Source: Cristatella mucedo (lineage: Eukaryota; Bryozoa; Phylactolaemata; Cristatellidae). From it: DNA of 64,000 nt. Shown piece after piece: positions 10,662-21,475 of this stretch. The stretch's first letter is position 1. Each line of letters starts with the position of its first letter. The stretch spans positions 1,214,001 to 1,278,000 of the forward strand of contig WPIO01000062.1 of the NCBI GenBank assembly GCA_009760855.2, in the 5' to 3' direction. The position numbers were made by a program, and so were the translations under genes. The notes beneath the pieces were generated by a model. The model ran no database searches, had not been told where the DNA came from, and saw only the letters and a list, made by a program, of their open reading frames with translations.

Positions 10662-11305
10662 GTATTTTTTTAGCCGCTACTAATTACCCTTTCTAATTGA
10701 CTTCAGCGATGTGCACGCCTAGGAGACATTCAGTGATGTGCCAGGCTGGTATTTTTGTTCATGGCAATTCAATCGTCTTGGACCCATCTCCAGTCGACCA
10801 TGCTCGCCAAGTTGAAGGACCGGATATGTTGTTCGGCTCATGTCTGTACCAATCGGCAGATGCTTGGCAACTGTAGGAGGAACCAAACTGGGTGGCAGTG
10901 CATTCATTGACAAGAGAGGGTAGTTGGAGCATCGGCTGTGCCCCCCCCCCCCCTATTTGGACCGACCCGAATGAGCTTGTCAGTTATTTGACTGTCTGGT
11001 TCGCCCACATCACGTGCATGTGGCTCCTGCCTCTGGCAAGGTCGAGCGAGATCTAGCCTCGCCTTGTCTTAATACTGGCTGTGCCTGTGACTCGGAATTC
11101 AGCTGCCTACCCTGTAGAAGCATGGCCCGGCAAGGCAGATCACTGGCCGTGACACATAATCCCAAGTGAGTCACAGACTGGCCGTAAGCAAGCTCCGATT
11201 GGCCATGGCCTTACACTCGCTAACTGCAGCAGTTCATACCATGTGCTTAGCCTGCCCGGTTCATTGTGATTAAATCGGACTTCATATGATATTCAAAAAT
11301 ATCCA
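10662..11305. other. No identifiable gene or repeat
   Basis: Includes a C12 run at about 10941-10952. Nothing else is recognised. Confidence 0.4.
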
Positions 11306-11450
11306 TTTTATATAGCGCCCTAAGAGAATCGAATCTCTATCCAGGCGCTTTGCATATGCCTCAAGGCTCAAGCCCGTGATCTCGGTCGTCTGAGGCAAGC
11401 ACCTTGACCTCGGGCGTTAAAGGTGAGCCCCTTAAACCTTAGGCCAGACC
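11306..11450 (-). mobile_element. SINE-A
   Basis: Minus-strand copy: tail side TATATAGCGCCCTAAGAGAA, stem-loop, AGGCTCAAGCCC (box B), then head with CCTTAAACC. It carries a short duplication in the head region. Confidence 0.65.
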
Positions 11451-11825
11451 AGACTGAACATCAGCTGGGTGCACGAATCCAGGTCTTTTTCTGTAGAGGA
11501 AGACCTTTCTCGGTAAGAAACCCCGGTGAAGAGCCCCTCGCGGCTATCAGCCATGTGGTTTCGCCGCTGGATACTTAGAGGCTAGGCCTGGATGCTCACC
11601 TCTGCTGAAGCTTCAGCCATCAAGGAGCCTCCAAAGCTTGGCTGAAAATCTTGCCATGTCCTGGTGCCTCGTTCCTCAGAGGCTCGCAAGCTCCCCAATA
11701 GGGTGCTACTGCACCGCGAACATCATCCATTTCCGGAGGATCATCCCCAAAAACTACGTAATGCCGAGAGCCTGTAGTTCTCGAAGCCGATTTTCCTGTG
11801 AGTGAACTTAATGTTGCTCCACCTT

Positions 11826-11995
11826 CAGAGGCGGAGCCAGGATTTTGAGGTTGGGGCAAGGTCGGGATTTTCAGGTTGGGGGCAAGGTACATTGTTCCTG
11901 CCCATGGGGCCTAGGGAAATTTGCCCCACGATATAGGTACTTCCCTCTGTCCTTGGGAGGCGATTTCCCCCTGCCGCCCCTGGCTCCGCCTCTGT
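11826..11995. mobile_element. hAT-type MITE with 16-bp terminal inverted repeats
   Basis: Perfect terminal inverted repeats CAGAGGCGGAGCCAGG at 11826-11841 and its complement at 11979-11994. The flanks TCCACCTT (11818-11825) and TCCACCGT (11996-12003) match 7 of 8 bases, as an 8-bp hAT target duplication would. There is no coding capacity. CAG...CTG ends are typical of hAT elements. The family was not identified. Confidence 0.65.
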
Positions 11996-12123
11996 TCCAC
12001 CGTTGTATCTCATAAGTACAGTATCTCTGAAAGATCGCAGCTGGATGGAGGTTGTGGAATCCGTAGCATGACGGGAATTTGGTGTCAGTGCGTGAAAGCC
12101 ACTAAAGAGTTGCCGATGCAATC

Positions 12124-12640
12124 GCCGAGCACAATCTAATCTTTCATTTTTATGCAGGCTACATGCAGCTATGCTTTCACTTTGATCCTTCTCTGCTTTC
12201 CAGCATCTCAAACTCTCTAACCCTCACAGCATTCATTTCTGACATTCCTTTCCACTTGGATAAAGCAAACTTTGTGAAATTGAATGAAAATAAAAGCAGC
12301 TAACTAATTATGGGCAAACCGAGTGTTGCTTTGAAACTAGAAAGCCTAACTCTGCAAATAAGCTCTACCAGCACATCTTCTGTAGGCTCTGCCCGGAAAC
12401 TACACGTCTTTTTCCAAAGTGACTAGTCACTAGATGTGCACATCAGCCCCACGGTCGTTGGTCTATCTTCACCTGGGTGACATTGTCAAAATTCGGACTT
12501 GCTTTATAGGGCCACTACAGCCAATGTGTTTCATGCATTCATGACATCCCGACTAGAATTATGTTATTCACTACTTGCAGGTCTACCTGCCCGTGCAATA
12601 ATACGCTTTCAGTTGGTGCAAAGCAGGATGCCTTGCTTTT
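12124..12640 (+). mobile_element. L2-A LINE, internal RT fragment, degraded
   Basis: Matches L2-A from the YADD region onward (CGAGCACAATCTAATCTTTC corresponds to base 430 of the reference copy) to the LVQNSAARL region. Multiple frameshifts and a missing 3' end mark it as an old fossil. Confidence 0.7.
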
Positions 12641-13049
12641 CGTTGTTTGTTAAAAATTTTTATTGTTTATCGCTTCTCTTGCAGCAATTGGTACAGCGCC
12701 TGAATTTGCCTAGTTCTGCTCGTTTTGTGCATGTCCTCGAGTGTGGTTGCGATGCATGAGAGAAAGGAATGCGAGAAGTAAAGGCCGCGGAGTCGTGAGT
12801 TGCCACAGCCGAAACAGATTTCTGTGGGCACTACACAAAAGACTTATGCTATTTATCATTATTACTAGTGAGTTTAAATCGAGAATAGTACCAATATATT
12901 TTAAAAGCCTCACGACTGTAGTCAGCTTCGGCCAAGAACGAGCAAACAATGGCATTCGTGGTCTTGACTAGTCCAATATGGCTGTATGTACCTGTTTCAT
13001 GCAATCGTACACTGAATCATGTTCGTGTGTGCACGAAACGCACACTAGA
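12641..13049. other. No identifiable gene or repeat
   Basis: Nothing supported. Confidence 0.35.
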
Positions 13050-13225
13050 ACAAGAAAGACAAATCCACTGAGGCCAAGGGAAAGCTGATTGGAACAGATG
13101 CGTCTTTAGCTGAGACTTAAACGATGTAAAGTTATCGAAGGTAGCGATCGTTGCCGGAAGTAAGTCTCGAACTTTTAATGCACATGAGCTGATGGCTTGA
13201 TCACCAAAAGATTTCAATTTAGTGT
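13050..13225 (-). mobile_element. L2-like LINE fragment, third subfamily
   Basis: The minus-strand open frame has FGDQAI.S.A.KV and FKSQLKTHLFQSAF. These correspond to the L2 C-terminal FGDRAFSSYAPKAWN and FKRNLKTHLFRTAF motifs but are clearly diverged from L2-A and L2-B. Confidence 0.55.
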
Positions 13226-13744
13226 GTAGGTTGGCAAAATGACTAGGTGCTGACTCATCACGCCTTATTTATAGGCAGTGCAGCCTGCCATTTTTTTCAG
13301 CCTGGCCATTTCATGGGTCGTGACCACATTATGTCCCCTAAATCCGGCTCTTGCGGATCTTTTAAGCTAGCTGCCACACCATACCGACTTCGTGAGTTCG
13401 AGAGCAGCTTAGCATACGATTAGCCGGAAAGTAGAAAAAATGCCGGCATAAGTTACTAAGATGCGCCCTGTTGCGGCTGAACACGGCCTGATTCGTCATG
13501 ACGATTCCCCTAGTTCAGGCACATTTCTCCACGTCAGTCGGAACCAGAGGCAGGGCACAGCAGGAAAACTGTTGGCGATATTCATTGGCATGAGGTACGC
13601 GTACCGGTACTGCATGCACCGGTATGGATGGATAGTGTGAAAGGCTTGAAAAATCATAGGACCAATCTTGATATTTGCCATATAATCACTAACCACTCCC
13701 CACCAACCGAAGAATCTTACAATCTACTGTGCTGACTCAAAACT
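13226..13744. other. No identifiable gene or repeat
   Basis: Nothing supported. Confidence 0.35.
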
Positions 13745-13960
13745 TTTAGCCATACCTCGTACGAACCACAGAGCCGTTGGAGACCGTGCCCATGCTCCCA
13801 AAGCCTGGAACTCACTACCGACGCATGCCACAACGTCCCCTGACATGACTACACTTAAAAAGAATCTTAAACCGCATCTTTAGGACAGCATTTGGTGGGT
13901 CTTAGTGATTCTTCCTTTGTGCACATATACCTGCTTACCCTATGCCTGCTGCTTTCGGAT
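13745..13960 (+). mobile_element. L2-A LINE, C-terminal fragment
   Basis: GGAGACCGTGCCCATGCTCC, AAAGCCTGGAACTCACT and the ACAGCATTTGGTGGGTC stop region match the L2-A reference from about 1180 to 1380. The tail is lost. Confidence 0.7.
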
Positions 13961-14015
13961 GTTACCACCAAACAGATCCGAGAGGCCATCCGTAAGGTAA
14001 CAGCATAATAATGAT

Positions 14016-14165
14016 ATTAGCTAATTTAGCAGCCTCATTTGCATAGCAACTGAAGAGCCCTAACTGCTATCACCACCACTTGCAGTTGGCAATAAAGGAT
14101 CGCCCATTGCAGGATTTGAACCCACGACCTCGGTCGTGAAGATTAAGCACCTTACCCGCCATAGC
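14016..14165 (-). mobile_element. SINE-B
   Basis: Minus-strand body AGCTAATTTAGCAGCCTCAT, AACTGCTATCACCACC, CAATAAAGGATCGCCC and box B CAGGATTTGAACCC. The head is partly preserved. Confidence 0.7.
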
Positions 14166-14244
14166 ATTCTCATTGGATTCGTCTCTCTCAGTAACATTCC
14201 CACATGACCCATCTACCTCATTTCCTTGCAGCACTTTAATGTCT

Positions 14245-14765
14245 GAGATCTTGAAATTCATCTCCAAATCTAAGGAAGACTACTAGCGATCTAGACCTTA
14301 TTCGCACTACTCGTGTTGAGCAACGATCGGCTGCTAACATGCATAAAATGCCGTTCTAAATATGTCCTTAGCCTCAGGTCCTCTCCTTGTACCTTTCAAA
14401 TAGGCTGTTGTTAGGTCACCCATTAAGGAGGCACACAAGACCTGGAGAATTTTAGCAACATCCGCCAAGTCTCCCCAATACTACTCCTTCCAAAGACACT
14501 AGAACGAGTTGTGGCAGACCAGCCAAACTCTTACATCAAAGCATCAAATCTACCAAGTAAATGCCAGTCAAATTTGAGAGCTAATCACTCCATAGAATCA
14601 GCACGGCTTTGTTTGTATAACCTCCTCAGAAATGTAGACTTGGACAGAGTCACTGTTTGTATCGATTGATCTTTCGGCAGCGGTGACACTATGTATCACC
14701 AAGTCCTTCCCGAGCACCTCTCATCTTGCCTTGGCATCACTGGCACTGCACTGAAATATGGAAGA
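14245..14765 (+). mobile_element. L2-A LINE, RT N-terminal fragment, degraded
   Basis: Matches the region upstream of and into RT: TCCTTAGCCTCAGGTCCT, then CCAAAGACACTAGAACGAGT, AATCACTCCATAGAATCAGC and CTTGGCATCACTGGCACTGC. Stops and frameshifts are frequent. It covers sequence lost left of the copy at 1-1553 and parallels 28390-28900. Confidence 0.7.
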
Positions 14766-15044
14766 CTGGTTACTGAAAATCAATACTTGCAGGTCTCCTT
14801 GGGTAAGTTCAAACGACTGCAACTCTAATCTATATTGCTGCCCTGTTAATTTGTCAATCCTTGTAAATTCATCCACGGTTCACCTTTCGTTGATTCCCTA
14901 CACTGCCTTCAAGGAAAAAATGCACCGATTTTAAAATTTTACGTCTTGCCTTTAAATCGAGATCTGCTCCAGCTTCAGGCTGTTTTACTTAGCTCCTGAA
15001 ACCCTGAGAATCCGCCAATGACTGAAAATCCACATCTACAAATC

Positions 15045-15140
15045 AGCTCGCGATTTATATAGCATCTGTAAAGTGCCTAGAGAGAGATCCAGCTCCCTGA
15101 GGCTGCTATACAAATGTATTATTATTATTACTATTTTTAG
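15045..15140 (+). mobile_element. L2-A 3' tail
   Basis: AAAGTGCCTAGAGAGAGATC, then CTCCCTGAGG and an ATT-rich end. It is a very short 5'-truncated insertion or a fragment. Confidence 0.6.
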
Positions 15141-15555
15141 AAATCACTTTTTATTCATTAATTCCTGTCGTTTGGACGACTGACGGTGTTCAACACTAGC
15201 TGAAATTTAAGTTACAGGTTATTAGGAGGAACGATTCGCATGCCACCAAAAGTCCCTAAGAGCATCAATTTGCTCGACAGTACGGGCATGCAAGTCAGTG
15301 GATTACTAATCATAAGTGTTCGTGTTCTGGACAAAGGCCGACCGGAGCTGTTAGCCGAAACCGCCATGTTGTTTTAACTAGATACGAGGTTGGTAGGGAT
15401 CGGTATTCAGGAACATCTCGACAGTAGTAACCATACGCTTATCGATGAGAGCACAAAGCCACGCGGTGTAGGAAACCGTTGCGTTCGCTCCCAAAATACG
15501 GGGCGAACGTGGGAATTGCTCGTCTTGTTGAATTCTATCCAAACGAGCACTCTTA

Positions 15556-15658
15556 GCTACGGTTGGTATCGTTTTAGGTTTTGTGCTTCTTATGACGCTA
15601 GCCGTGTTCGTCTTCTGGTGCTGCGGACTGGTCCTGTCCATTTATGAAATCATCATCG
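15556..15658 (+). CDS. TMEM272-like membrane protein, exon a (start uncertain)
   Basis: This exon encodes the first hydrophobic segment (GIVLGFVLLMTLAVFVFWCC) of a small multi-pass membrane protein and ends in YEIII. The frame is open from 15532. An acceptor at ACTCTTAG|CT (exon from 15556) is plausible but not certain, and the start codon and any upstream exon were not found. The donor ATCATCG|GTAAGA at 15658/15659 is a good consensus and leaves phase 1, matching exon b. The IIIG.....C...LPLYLLVSG pattern across the exon a/b junction is what suggests the TMEM272 family, whose function is not well characterised. Identity is inferred from pattern, not from a search. Confidence 0.55.
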
Positions 15659-15997
15659 GTAAGAACGCAGCAGCTCGGTTGGTTACTCGGCGACCGGTAG
15701 CTTCGCTCTTTGCCGCGCGCTGGGCCCGCCGTGGAAAGTGGCGCTATTATATAGCTCCCCGAGAGACCGGCGAGACATAAGTTTCTTCTTTTCTTCCCTT
15801 CCCTCTTCCGCAGTCCTTTTCCTGGCCTCGCTTTCATGATAATCGGTAAAGGAAACAGTCGGTGCTGTAATAGAATCCGTCCGTCGTACCTACTCGAATA
15901 GATTTGCATTTTCAATGCTTGAGTTCCATCACGATGTACTAACTCTTAAAGGGTCTGCACAGCGTTCTACAGAGAATTGGCATACGGTTTCTCCTAG

Positions 15998-16321
15998 GCG
16001 CCTTCGGTATAGACCGGAATCGCAACAACAGCACCGCCATGACGACCGACGGATTCGGGCGCTGCAGTTGGAAGCAGAGCAACGATCAGGTGGACTTGCT
16101 GCCTCTCTACCTGCTTGTTAGTGGGCTCATTTGGCTGCTGTGGACTTTCTGCAGTGCCCTCGTTAAGTGCAGCAGCACCGAGAAGTCGGCTGGCTTTTAC
16201 ATTGGCTCTGGCGATATGAAAGTGCACTGCGTGGCTCTGCAGAGCACAACTACTCGCAACGGATTCCGGAAATTCGGCGCCGACCTGCTAATGGTATCAG
16301 CGGTGACATGGACTGCCGTAG
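15998..16321 (+). CDS. TMEM272-like membrane protein, exon b
   Basis: The acceptor GGTTTCTCCTAG|GC has a polypyrimidine tract and restores the exon a frame (phase 1). The exon encodes an extracellular-looking stretch with a conserved-type Cys (GRCSWKQSND), a hydrophobic segment LLPLYLLVSGLIWLLW, a Lys/Ser/Cys-rich linker and a further hydrophobic segment around LLMVSAVTWTAVG. It ends at GCCGTAG|GCAAGT, a non-canonical GC donor in its strongest consensus context. Reading through instead would add a different C-terminus ending at 16455, so the GC-AG splice is inferred from frame and family fit. The upstream intron is 339 bp. Confidence 0.6.
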
Positions 16322-16455
16322 GCAAGTATATCAGTCATAGCCTGTGCGGCGAACCTGCCCCCCACAGCAGATTCGGACAACTTAACTTTAATGCTGCTAG
16401 CTGTTTTCAATCGCACGCAATTTGTGAAGGTCTTTGCGTCTGGTCTGAATTGTAG
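16322..16455 (+). other. GC-AG intron
   Basis: The 134-bp intron begins GCAAGT and ends TTGTAG. Removing it joins exon b (phase 1) with the last exon in frame. AG|GCAAGT is the known preferred context of GC donors. Confidence 0.55.
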
Positions 16456-16694
16456 GTTCGGTTTTTACTTTCGACTTGGGATACATGGCGGGTGGACAGG
16501 CGGGCGCTCAGTTCATGGTTGGCTGTGCACCGTCTATGTATCAGTCAGCTAGAATCACGATCGCCATCCGCTGGGCTTGGATTGCCTATCTGATGCTGCT
16601 CAGCTTGATGCTCAAGATAATGAAGCACGCCGTCAACCGGAACGCCAAGAAGTCGCCGCCAGCTAATGGCCACACCAAGAGCGATGCCGTTTAA
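16456..16694 (+). CDS. TMEM272-like membrane protein, last exon
   Basis: The acceptor TCTGAATTGTAG|GT follows a 134-bp intron that starts with GC. The exon continues the frame as SVFTFD...GCAPSMYQSARI, then a hydrophobic segment (IAIRWAWIAYLMLLSLML), and ends in a basic, Lys/Asn-rich tail with stop TAA at 16692-16694. The C...MYQ.A pattern matches the CxxxLYxFA element before the last helix in TMEM272-like proteins. Total visible protein is about 220 residues. A possible poly(A) signal AATAAA lies at 17295-17300. Confidence 0.6.
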
Positions 16695-17359
16695 ATAATC
16701 CGATCTGTCGAGGAATTGTTTGCACTACAATTTTCAATGCCGGCAATGGCTGCGTCAAGCAGCCCTATGCAGATTCCCTCTAAAGGGCATCGAGTAACCA
16801 GGGAATAGTATAGGTGCTAACTCAAGTAGCTGCTCCAGGTGCATGCATACTGTGCACCCGAGCGGGTGGAAGTGCTATCGGTGCACATACTCACCCTCCC
16901 ACCGGCTTCGGCTCGAGCTACTGATGTACAAATATGCAGGATCGTTGTAAAATATGCGAGCCCGGATGGCATCTAGCGTGACCAATAATCCAGCTGTCGA
17001 AAGTAAACGCACCATGAGTAAAACGCAATTTAAGCTTTACATTAAAATTTGGTTTCTCTTCTTTGCTTGTCTTCGTTGCTAACCCTTGATTGTGTGCTCT
17101 TTTTTACTGGGGCAGTGAATGTCAATGTTGAAGCAGACTGACAATTAAGCAAGTTGTAATGCCTATTCCTGCCATTTGTCTCCCTGCGTAATTCGAGCGT
17201 GGCAACAGTAGGAAAACGTATTTCGAGCATCACTAGCTACTCAAAGCATTGAGGCTCCGTTGTGGCTGTAACAATTACTCTGGCGGTTTGATTAAATAAA
17301 AAGACAGCTTTCGAAGGGCAGTTTTTTCTATGCAGCAGAGGATCACATGATGCTAGGAT
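16695..17359 (+). other. Probable 3' UTR and flank of the TMEM272-like gene
   Basis: There is no coding feature. AATAAA at 17295-17300 is the first clear poly(A) signal downstream of the stop, so the 3' UTR may be about 600 bp. Confidence 0.35.
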
Positions 17360-17447
17360 AATCTGCTGGAGCAAATGTTAAGTGCCTAGAGAGAGATTGA
17401 GCTCTCTGCGGGTGATATGACAGATGTAATACTATTATTATTACTCT
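17360..17447 (+). mobile_element. L2-A 3' tail
   Basis: GCAAATGTTAAGTGCCTAGA, GAGAGATTGAGCTCTCTGCG, then ACTATTATTATTAC. It is a short tail-only copy. Confidence 0.6.
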
Positions 17448-17837
17448 TAGGAAGAACACAAATGCCAACCGCACGAGCGAGGCGAAATACTGAGTGAGAG
17501 TACAGAGAAGTAGGTTAGGCAATAGAACAGCTAAGCTAGGCATTGTCGTTAAGGCATCCGTGTTGTAAGATTTGGCAGGAAATACATGTGAACGGAAGCA
17601 GGACCAAAATTGACTTTGCCTCTCAAAGATAGGAGACAGGCACGTCACAACCGTGTGGATTTGATGCGGGGCACACGGTTGGTCTTGACTTCGCTCGGAG
17701 CACGAAAGCACGATCATATTAGCAGGAGAGTATTCGCTATCGACGGATTTGCCGACCGTAAATAAAAGCATGATTACTGAAACTGGCCTCTGTTGTCAGC
17801 AACCACCAAGAAATGCCATATTCATAAGCGTTATACA

Positions 17838-18580
17838 GCTGGTTTCTTATCCGTCTCTACTGCGACTGTACTGATTATTGTAATTCCCTTTTGGCAGGGC
17901 TGCCAAAGAAAGCTATTATGCCACTACAGCGAACTATGAATATGGCTGCAAGGCTAGTCTTCAAGTCCTAGCGGTTTGAGCACGTGTCTCCTTTGCTGAA
18001 AGAGCTAGGACGGTTGCCGGTTGAGCAAAGAATACAGAGCAAAGTTCTTACGCTGACCCACAAGGCCCGCCACGGCTTGGCTCCTTCGTACCTAGCTGAA
18101 CTGCTGCATCACTTTCAGCCTGTTCGCGCCCTCAGGTCCTGTGTGGACAATAAATTAGCTGTCTCATTCCTCCGCTTAAAGAAGTTGGCGACAGAATAAT
18201 AATTATAATAATGCACTTGATAAAGCGCCCTCAGAGAACTTAATCTCTCAGAAGCTTTAGCACTGCAGGTCCTAAACAGTGGAGCTCGCTTCCACAATTC
18301 TTACGCAACGACAACTACTCTCCTACTGCCGACTATGGCACATTCTTTTCAGCGGTCCTGAGCTGCTACTTCCATGCTACTCACTACCTCAACTGCTCTC
18401 CTGACTCTGCTATGCTTGCCACTTTCTCTTTGTTGCGTGAGACGAAGTCTGTTGGGTACCGAATGCGTACCGAAAGCCGCTTAGGCTGTGAGTGCGCTGT
18501 ACAAAACTCCTGCGTAACATCCACATAGTCTTTATGACTTTGTGGAGCTGCAGTCGGAGATATATTACATTACTGTCAAG
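17838..18580 (+). mobile_element. L2-B LINE, 3' portion
   Basis: Covers the RT C-terminal region (GLPKKAIMPLQ, ELGRLPVEQRIQSKVLTLTH, GLAPSYLAELLHHFQP) and the 3' UTR, ending ATATATTACATTAC. It is interrupted at 18195-18251 by an L2-A tail. There is one stop just after FKS. It resembles the copies at 31998, 46745 and 49500. Confidence 0.8.
18195..18251 (-). mobile_element. L2-A tail inserted in L2-B
   Basis: A 57-bp, extremely 5'-truncated L2-A insertion: ATAATAATTATAATAATGCA, CTTGATAAAGCGCCCTCAGA, ending CTCTCAG. L2-B resumes with AAGCTTTAGC immediately after. Confidence 0.75.
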
Positions 18581-19430
18581 TGCATACTCTCAAGTACTTA
18601 GTAATTACTCACTAGTTGTTTAAACATTGCTTTCCTTGTAGCATTTAGTATTAGGTTTTCTTCCTCCTCGGTCGCTTGGCTAGCTCAACGACACTGACCT
18701 CACAGGAGGATCATTTTTCTAGAGTCTGATGTAAATTATCAAATGAATTTTCTGAAGAAAATACTTCTTTCTCTGTTAGATAAAGTGCATACAAGGCTTC
18801 AGAAGTATGCAATAAGGTCAAGTAGGCAGGCACCATAATTGCTGCAATAACGGCTCATATTTGCCAAACCGCTGACAGGCGACAAGAAACTAACCGAAGG
18901 AGGAACAGCGCTTCGCTTTATGGCTTTGCCACGTTCGTACAGAGCAGAGTGCGACATAGACCACAATGCCTTCAGTGTTACGTTTCATGTCCGCCCGCCC
19001 CCAGGAAATACTCTGCGCTAGTTACCCCAAATGAGAGCTCCACTTTCTGGTGGTGCTGTGCACTTAAGTAATGATCGCCTATCCAGTTATACTGGTCTTG
19101 TTCGTAAAACTTCGCAGTCGGTCCGCGGTGGATGTAATAGCGAGTGCTGTATTTCTAATCGACTGGCTGCCGCTTTGGTTTAGTAGTAGTAGTTCCTGAA
19201 GGCTGATTTTTTTAAACTGGATGCATCCTAATAGCTCAAACCTTATATTTTATCTTGTTCCTACCCAATCTCCAAAAGTGATTGCCTTCGGGGTACTTGA
19301 CTGTAGAATAGACTTTTACGAAAGGACACGGGATTATTTTTTCCGGAGTACGGGCAGCATTGACTGCTTTTGTATCATGTCATCGTGTGCATGCCCAAGT
19401 ACATTGGAGCTGCTTTTTTGGACTCGCCTA
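18581..19430. other. No identifiable gene or repeat
   Basis: Nothing supported. Confidence 0.35.
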
Positions 19431-19490
19431 CCATGATAACAATAATAATAATTCACTTGATAAAGCGAATTATTATTATTATTATCATGG
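19431..19490. repeat. Long inverted repeat built from L2-A tail sequence
   Basis: 24-nt arms CCATGATAACAATAATAATA... (19431-19454) and its complement (19467-19490) with one mismatch. The 12-nt loop ACTTGATAAAGC is L2-A tail sequence. It could extrude as a cruciform. Confidence 0.85.
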
Positions 19491-19796
19491 TACCATGCTT
19501 TGAGATGCTAGATTTAACAAGAAAGCGTGCAACGGAAGCGTGCAGTTAACGTGCACGCGGCCTGTGCTTGTCTTTATCCTTGATTTATGGTGTTTTCCAC
19601 AAAGGGAATCTCCTCTCCAGGTGCTTTAATTGCTGTTGCGGTTGGCCTCCGATGTTGCAATCTTCTTGGGGAGGTCTACTGTAACAAGTGCTGATGTGCT
19701 GGGCTGCTGCTCTGATGTTGGTCTAGCGGCTATTCGAATCGGCAATCGTGTTACTGTTGGTGTCTATTACATAATAACTACATCATTCATTTTTAT

Positions 19797-19905
19797 AACA
19801 TCCTAAGAAAGGTGAATCTCTATCGCGGCGCTTCACATATTCTGAAGGGCTCGAGCCCATGTTCTTGGTCGCAAAAGGCAAGCGCCTTAACCCCTGGACC
19901 AAAAC
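19797..19905 (-). mobile_element. SINE-A
   Basis: Minus-strand copy with CGGCGCTTCACATATTC, GGGCTCGAGCCC (box B) and GCGCCTTAACCCCTGGACCA (box A side). The terminal stem-loop is partly degraded. Confidence 0.65.
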
Positions 19906-20359
19906 AGGACGGTCGTGTGACTGTTGCCAACACTAGCTACGTACATGATACGGAACCGTGTTTTGGACGTTTGCAATGTAATGACACAGCTACTTTTCTT
20001 TCGATTCGATAAAGTGCTTTTAAATAATGCTTGTACGTCTCGACAACTTATCTTATTGTTGCCGTACTGGTAGAGCTTTAGCTGTTGGATGGTCGCGATC
20101 ACTTTATGGCTACTTCTACAGTTATGCCTTGGATGTTTGAACTCAATGAATGCAATGCGGTGATCGTCTAGCCCATGAATGTAAATACAAACTATGCATT
20201 ATCGAACAGTACTTTGATGACTGAATATGGGTGTTAAAAGGGCAGATTACTGAGCTTACTTATCGATCAGCAATAACTCATTGCTCACTACGTTTCGAGT
20301 GTCTGTCGGTGGGTGTAAGATCAGGTAAGATATTCAGGATATGGTCAAACCGAAGGGGA
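19906..20359. other. No identifiable gene or repeat
   Basis: Nothing supported. Confidence 0.35.
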
Positions 20360-20485
20360 AATGTTCGCACTTCACAGCCCACGTCGTGGTTTCGAGTCCT
20401 GCAACCCTTCATTGCCAGCGGCAAGCGGCTGATAGCAGCTGAGCCTCCTCTGAAGTTATATAAGCGCAGTAGTTCAATCAGCGGA
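20360..20485 (+). mobile_element. SINE-B, diverged
   Basis: Box B-like GGTTTCGAGTCCTG, CCTTCATTGCCAGCGGCAAG, CGGCTGATAGCAGC, then GAGCCTCCTCTG and TCAATCAGCG. The order matches SINE-B but identity is low. Confidence 0.45.
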
Positions 20486-21344
20486 CCTTTACTTTTACTT
20501 CTAGTCCCGCCCCAAAAAGTGCTGCTCTGAATTTGTGGCAAACGTGACTGTTTTTTGGCTTGACCCTAAGAAGAACTTTTGAAGTCACAATTGCTCGTGC
20601 AACTGTGTACGCCGAGCAACTGCATGTTCGGCAGCGGCAGCGGCTCGTCTCGCGTTCTGCTTTCGCTAGTCACGCTCTATTAGCTCGCATCGCATTGTGT
20701 TCGCTTATCGTAATCTATTCGCTCACCTTGTATTGCGTCCGCCAACCCCGTTTTAGTTTCAGATCTGCTCAGGCGCCTCGTGAAATGGAGCTGAGTCTCA
20801 GGCTGACCATCTGTCTGCGGCGGCGCATCAGTGAAGCGCTGACCTGTGACCTGGGCGGGCTTCCGACCGGCCTTCAGCTACGGCCGTCAAGATGAAAATA
20901 CAACTGGGCCACAACTGCTACACAATAGCTACAATTGCTATGGAAACGGCATCGGAGTTCGAACTTGTTAAAAATATTTCCTGTAGGCTGCCGAGGCGGC
21001 GAAACGGAAAGTTGCCAGCTACCAGATACTTTTATGTTAGCTCTCTTTCATTAACCAGTCGTCACAAGAAGAGTAATTTAAGGGGGACGTAATGGAACGG
21101 TTACGAACGGCCTGTACCCGTCCGGACCGAACTGTGCCGACTGAAAACACAGCGCACGTAACGGTGCTAGTCTCAGCCGACTCGTGACAAATACCGGCGG
21201 CGAAGCCCTGGATCTCGTGTCGGAGCTGGCGACTTGTAGGTAGAGCTGGCGACTTGTAGCACCGATTCGCGCAGGCATTCCGACAGCAGCGGAACGCGGC
21301 AGCGGCGAAGGGCGGCCTGAATTCAACGAAAAAGTCTTAATGGG
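20486..21344. other. No identifiable gene; partly CpG-rich
   Basis: GC content rises from about 20.6 kb. A 17-bp word GAGCTGGCGACTTGTAG is repeated in tandem near 21224-21260. There is no domain in the open frames. Confidence 0.4.
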
Positions 21345-21475
21345 CCGCGCTGGCTTGGCCCAGCGGTCAATGTGCTCGCCCCGGCCGGCCGAGGTCGCGG
21401 GCTCGAGCACCGTGGCGTACGTGAAGCGCCTGAATAGATATTAAGTTCTCTTAGGGCGCTGTACAAAGGAATTAT
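21345..21475 (+). mobile_element. SINE-A
   Basis: Head GGCTTGGCCCAGCGGTCAAT, box B GGGCTCGAGCAC, then GTGAAGCGCCTGAATAGATA and the stem-loop TTAAGTTCTCTTAGGGCGCT. It is well preserved. Confidence 0.75.
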
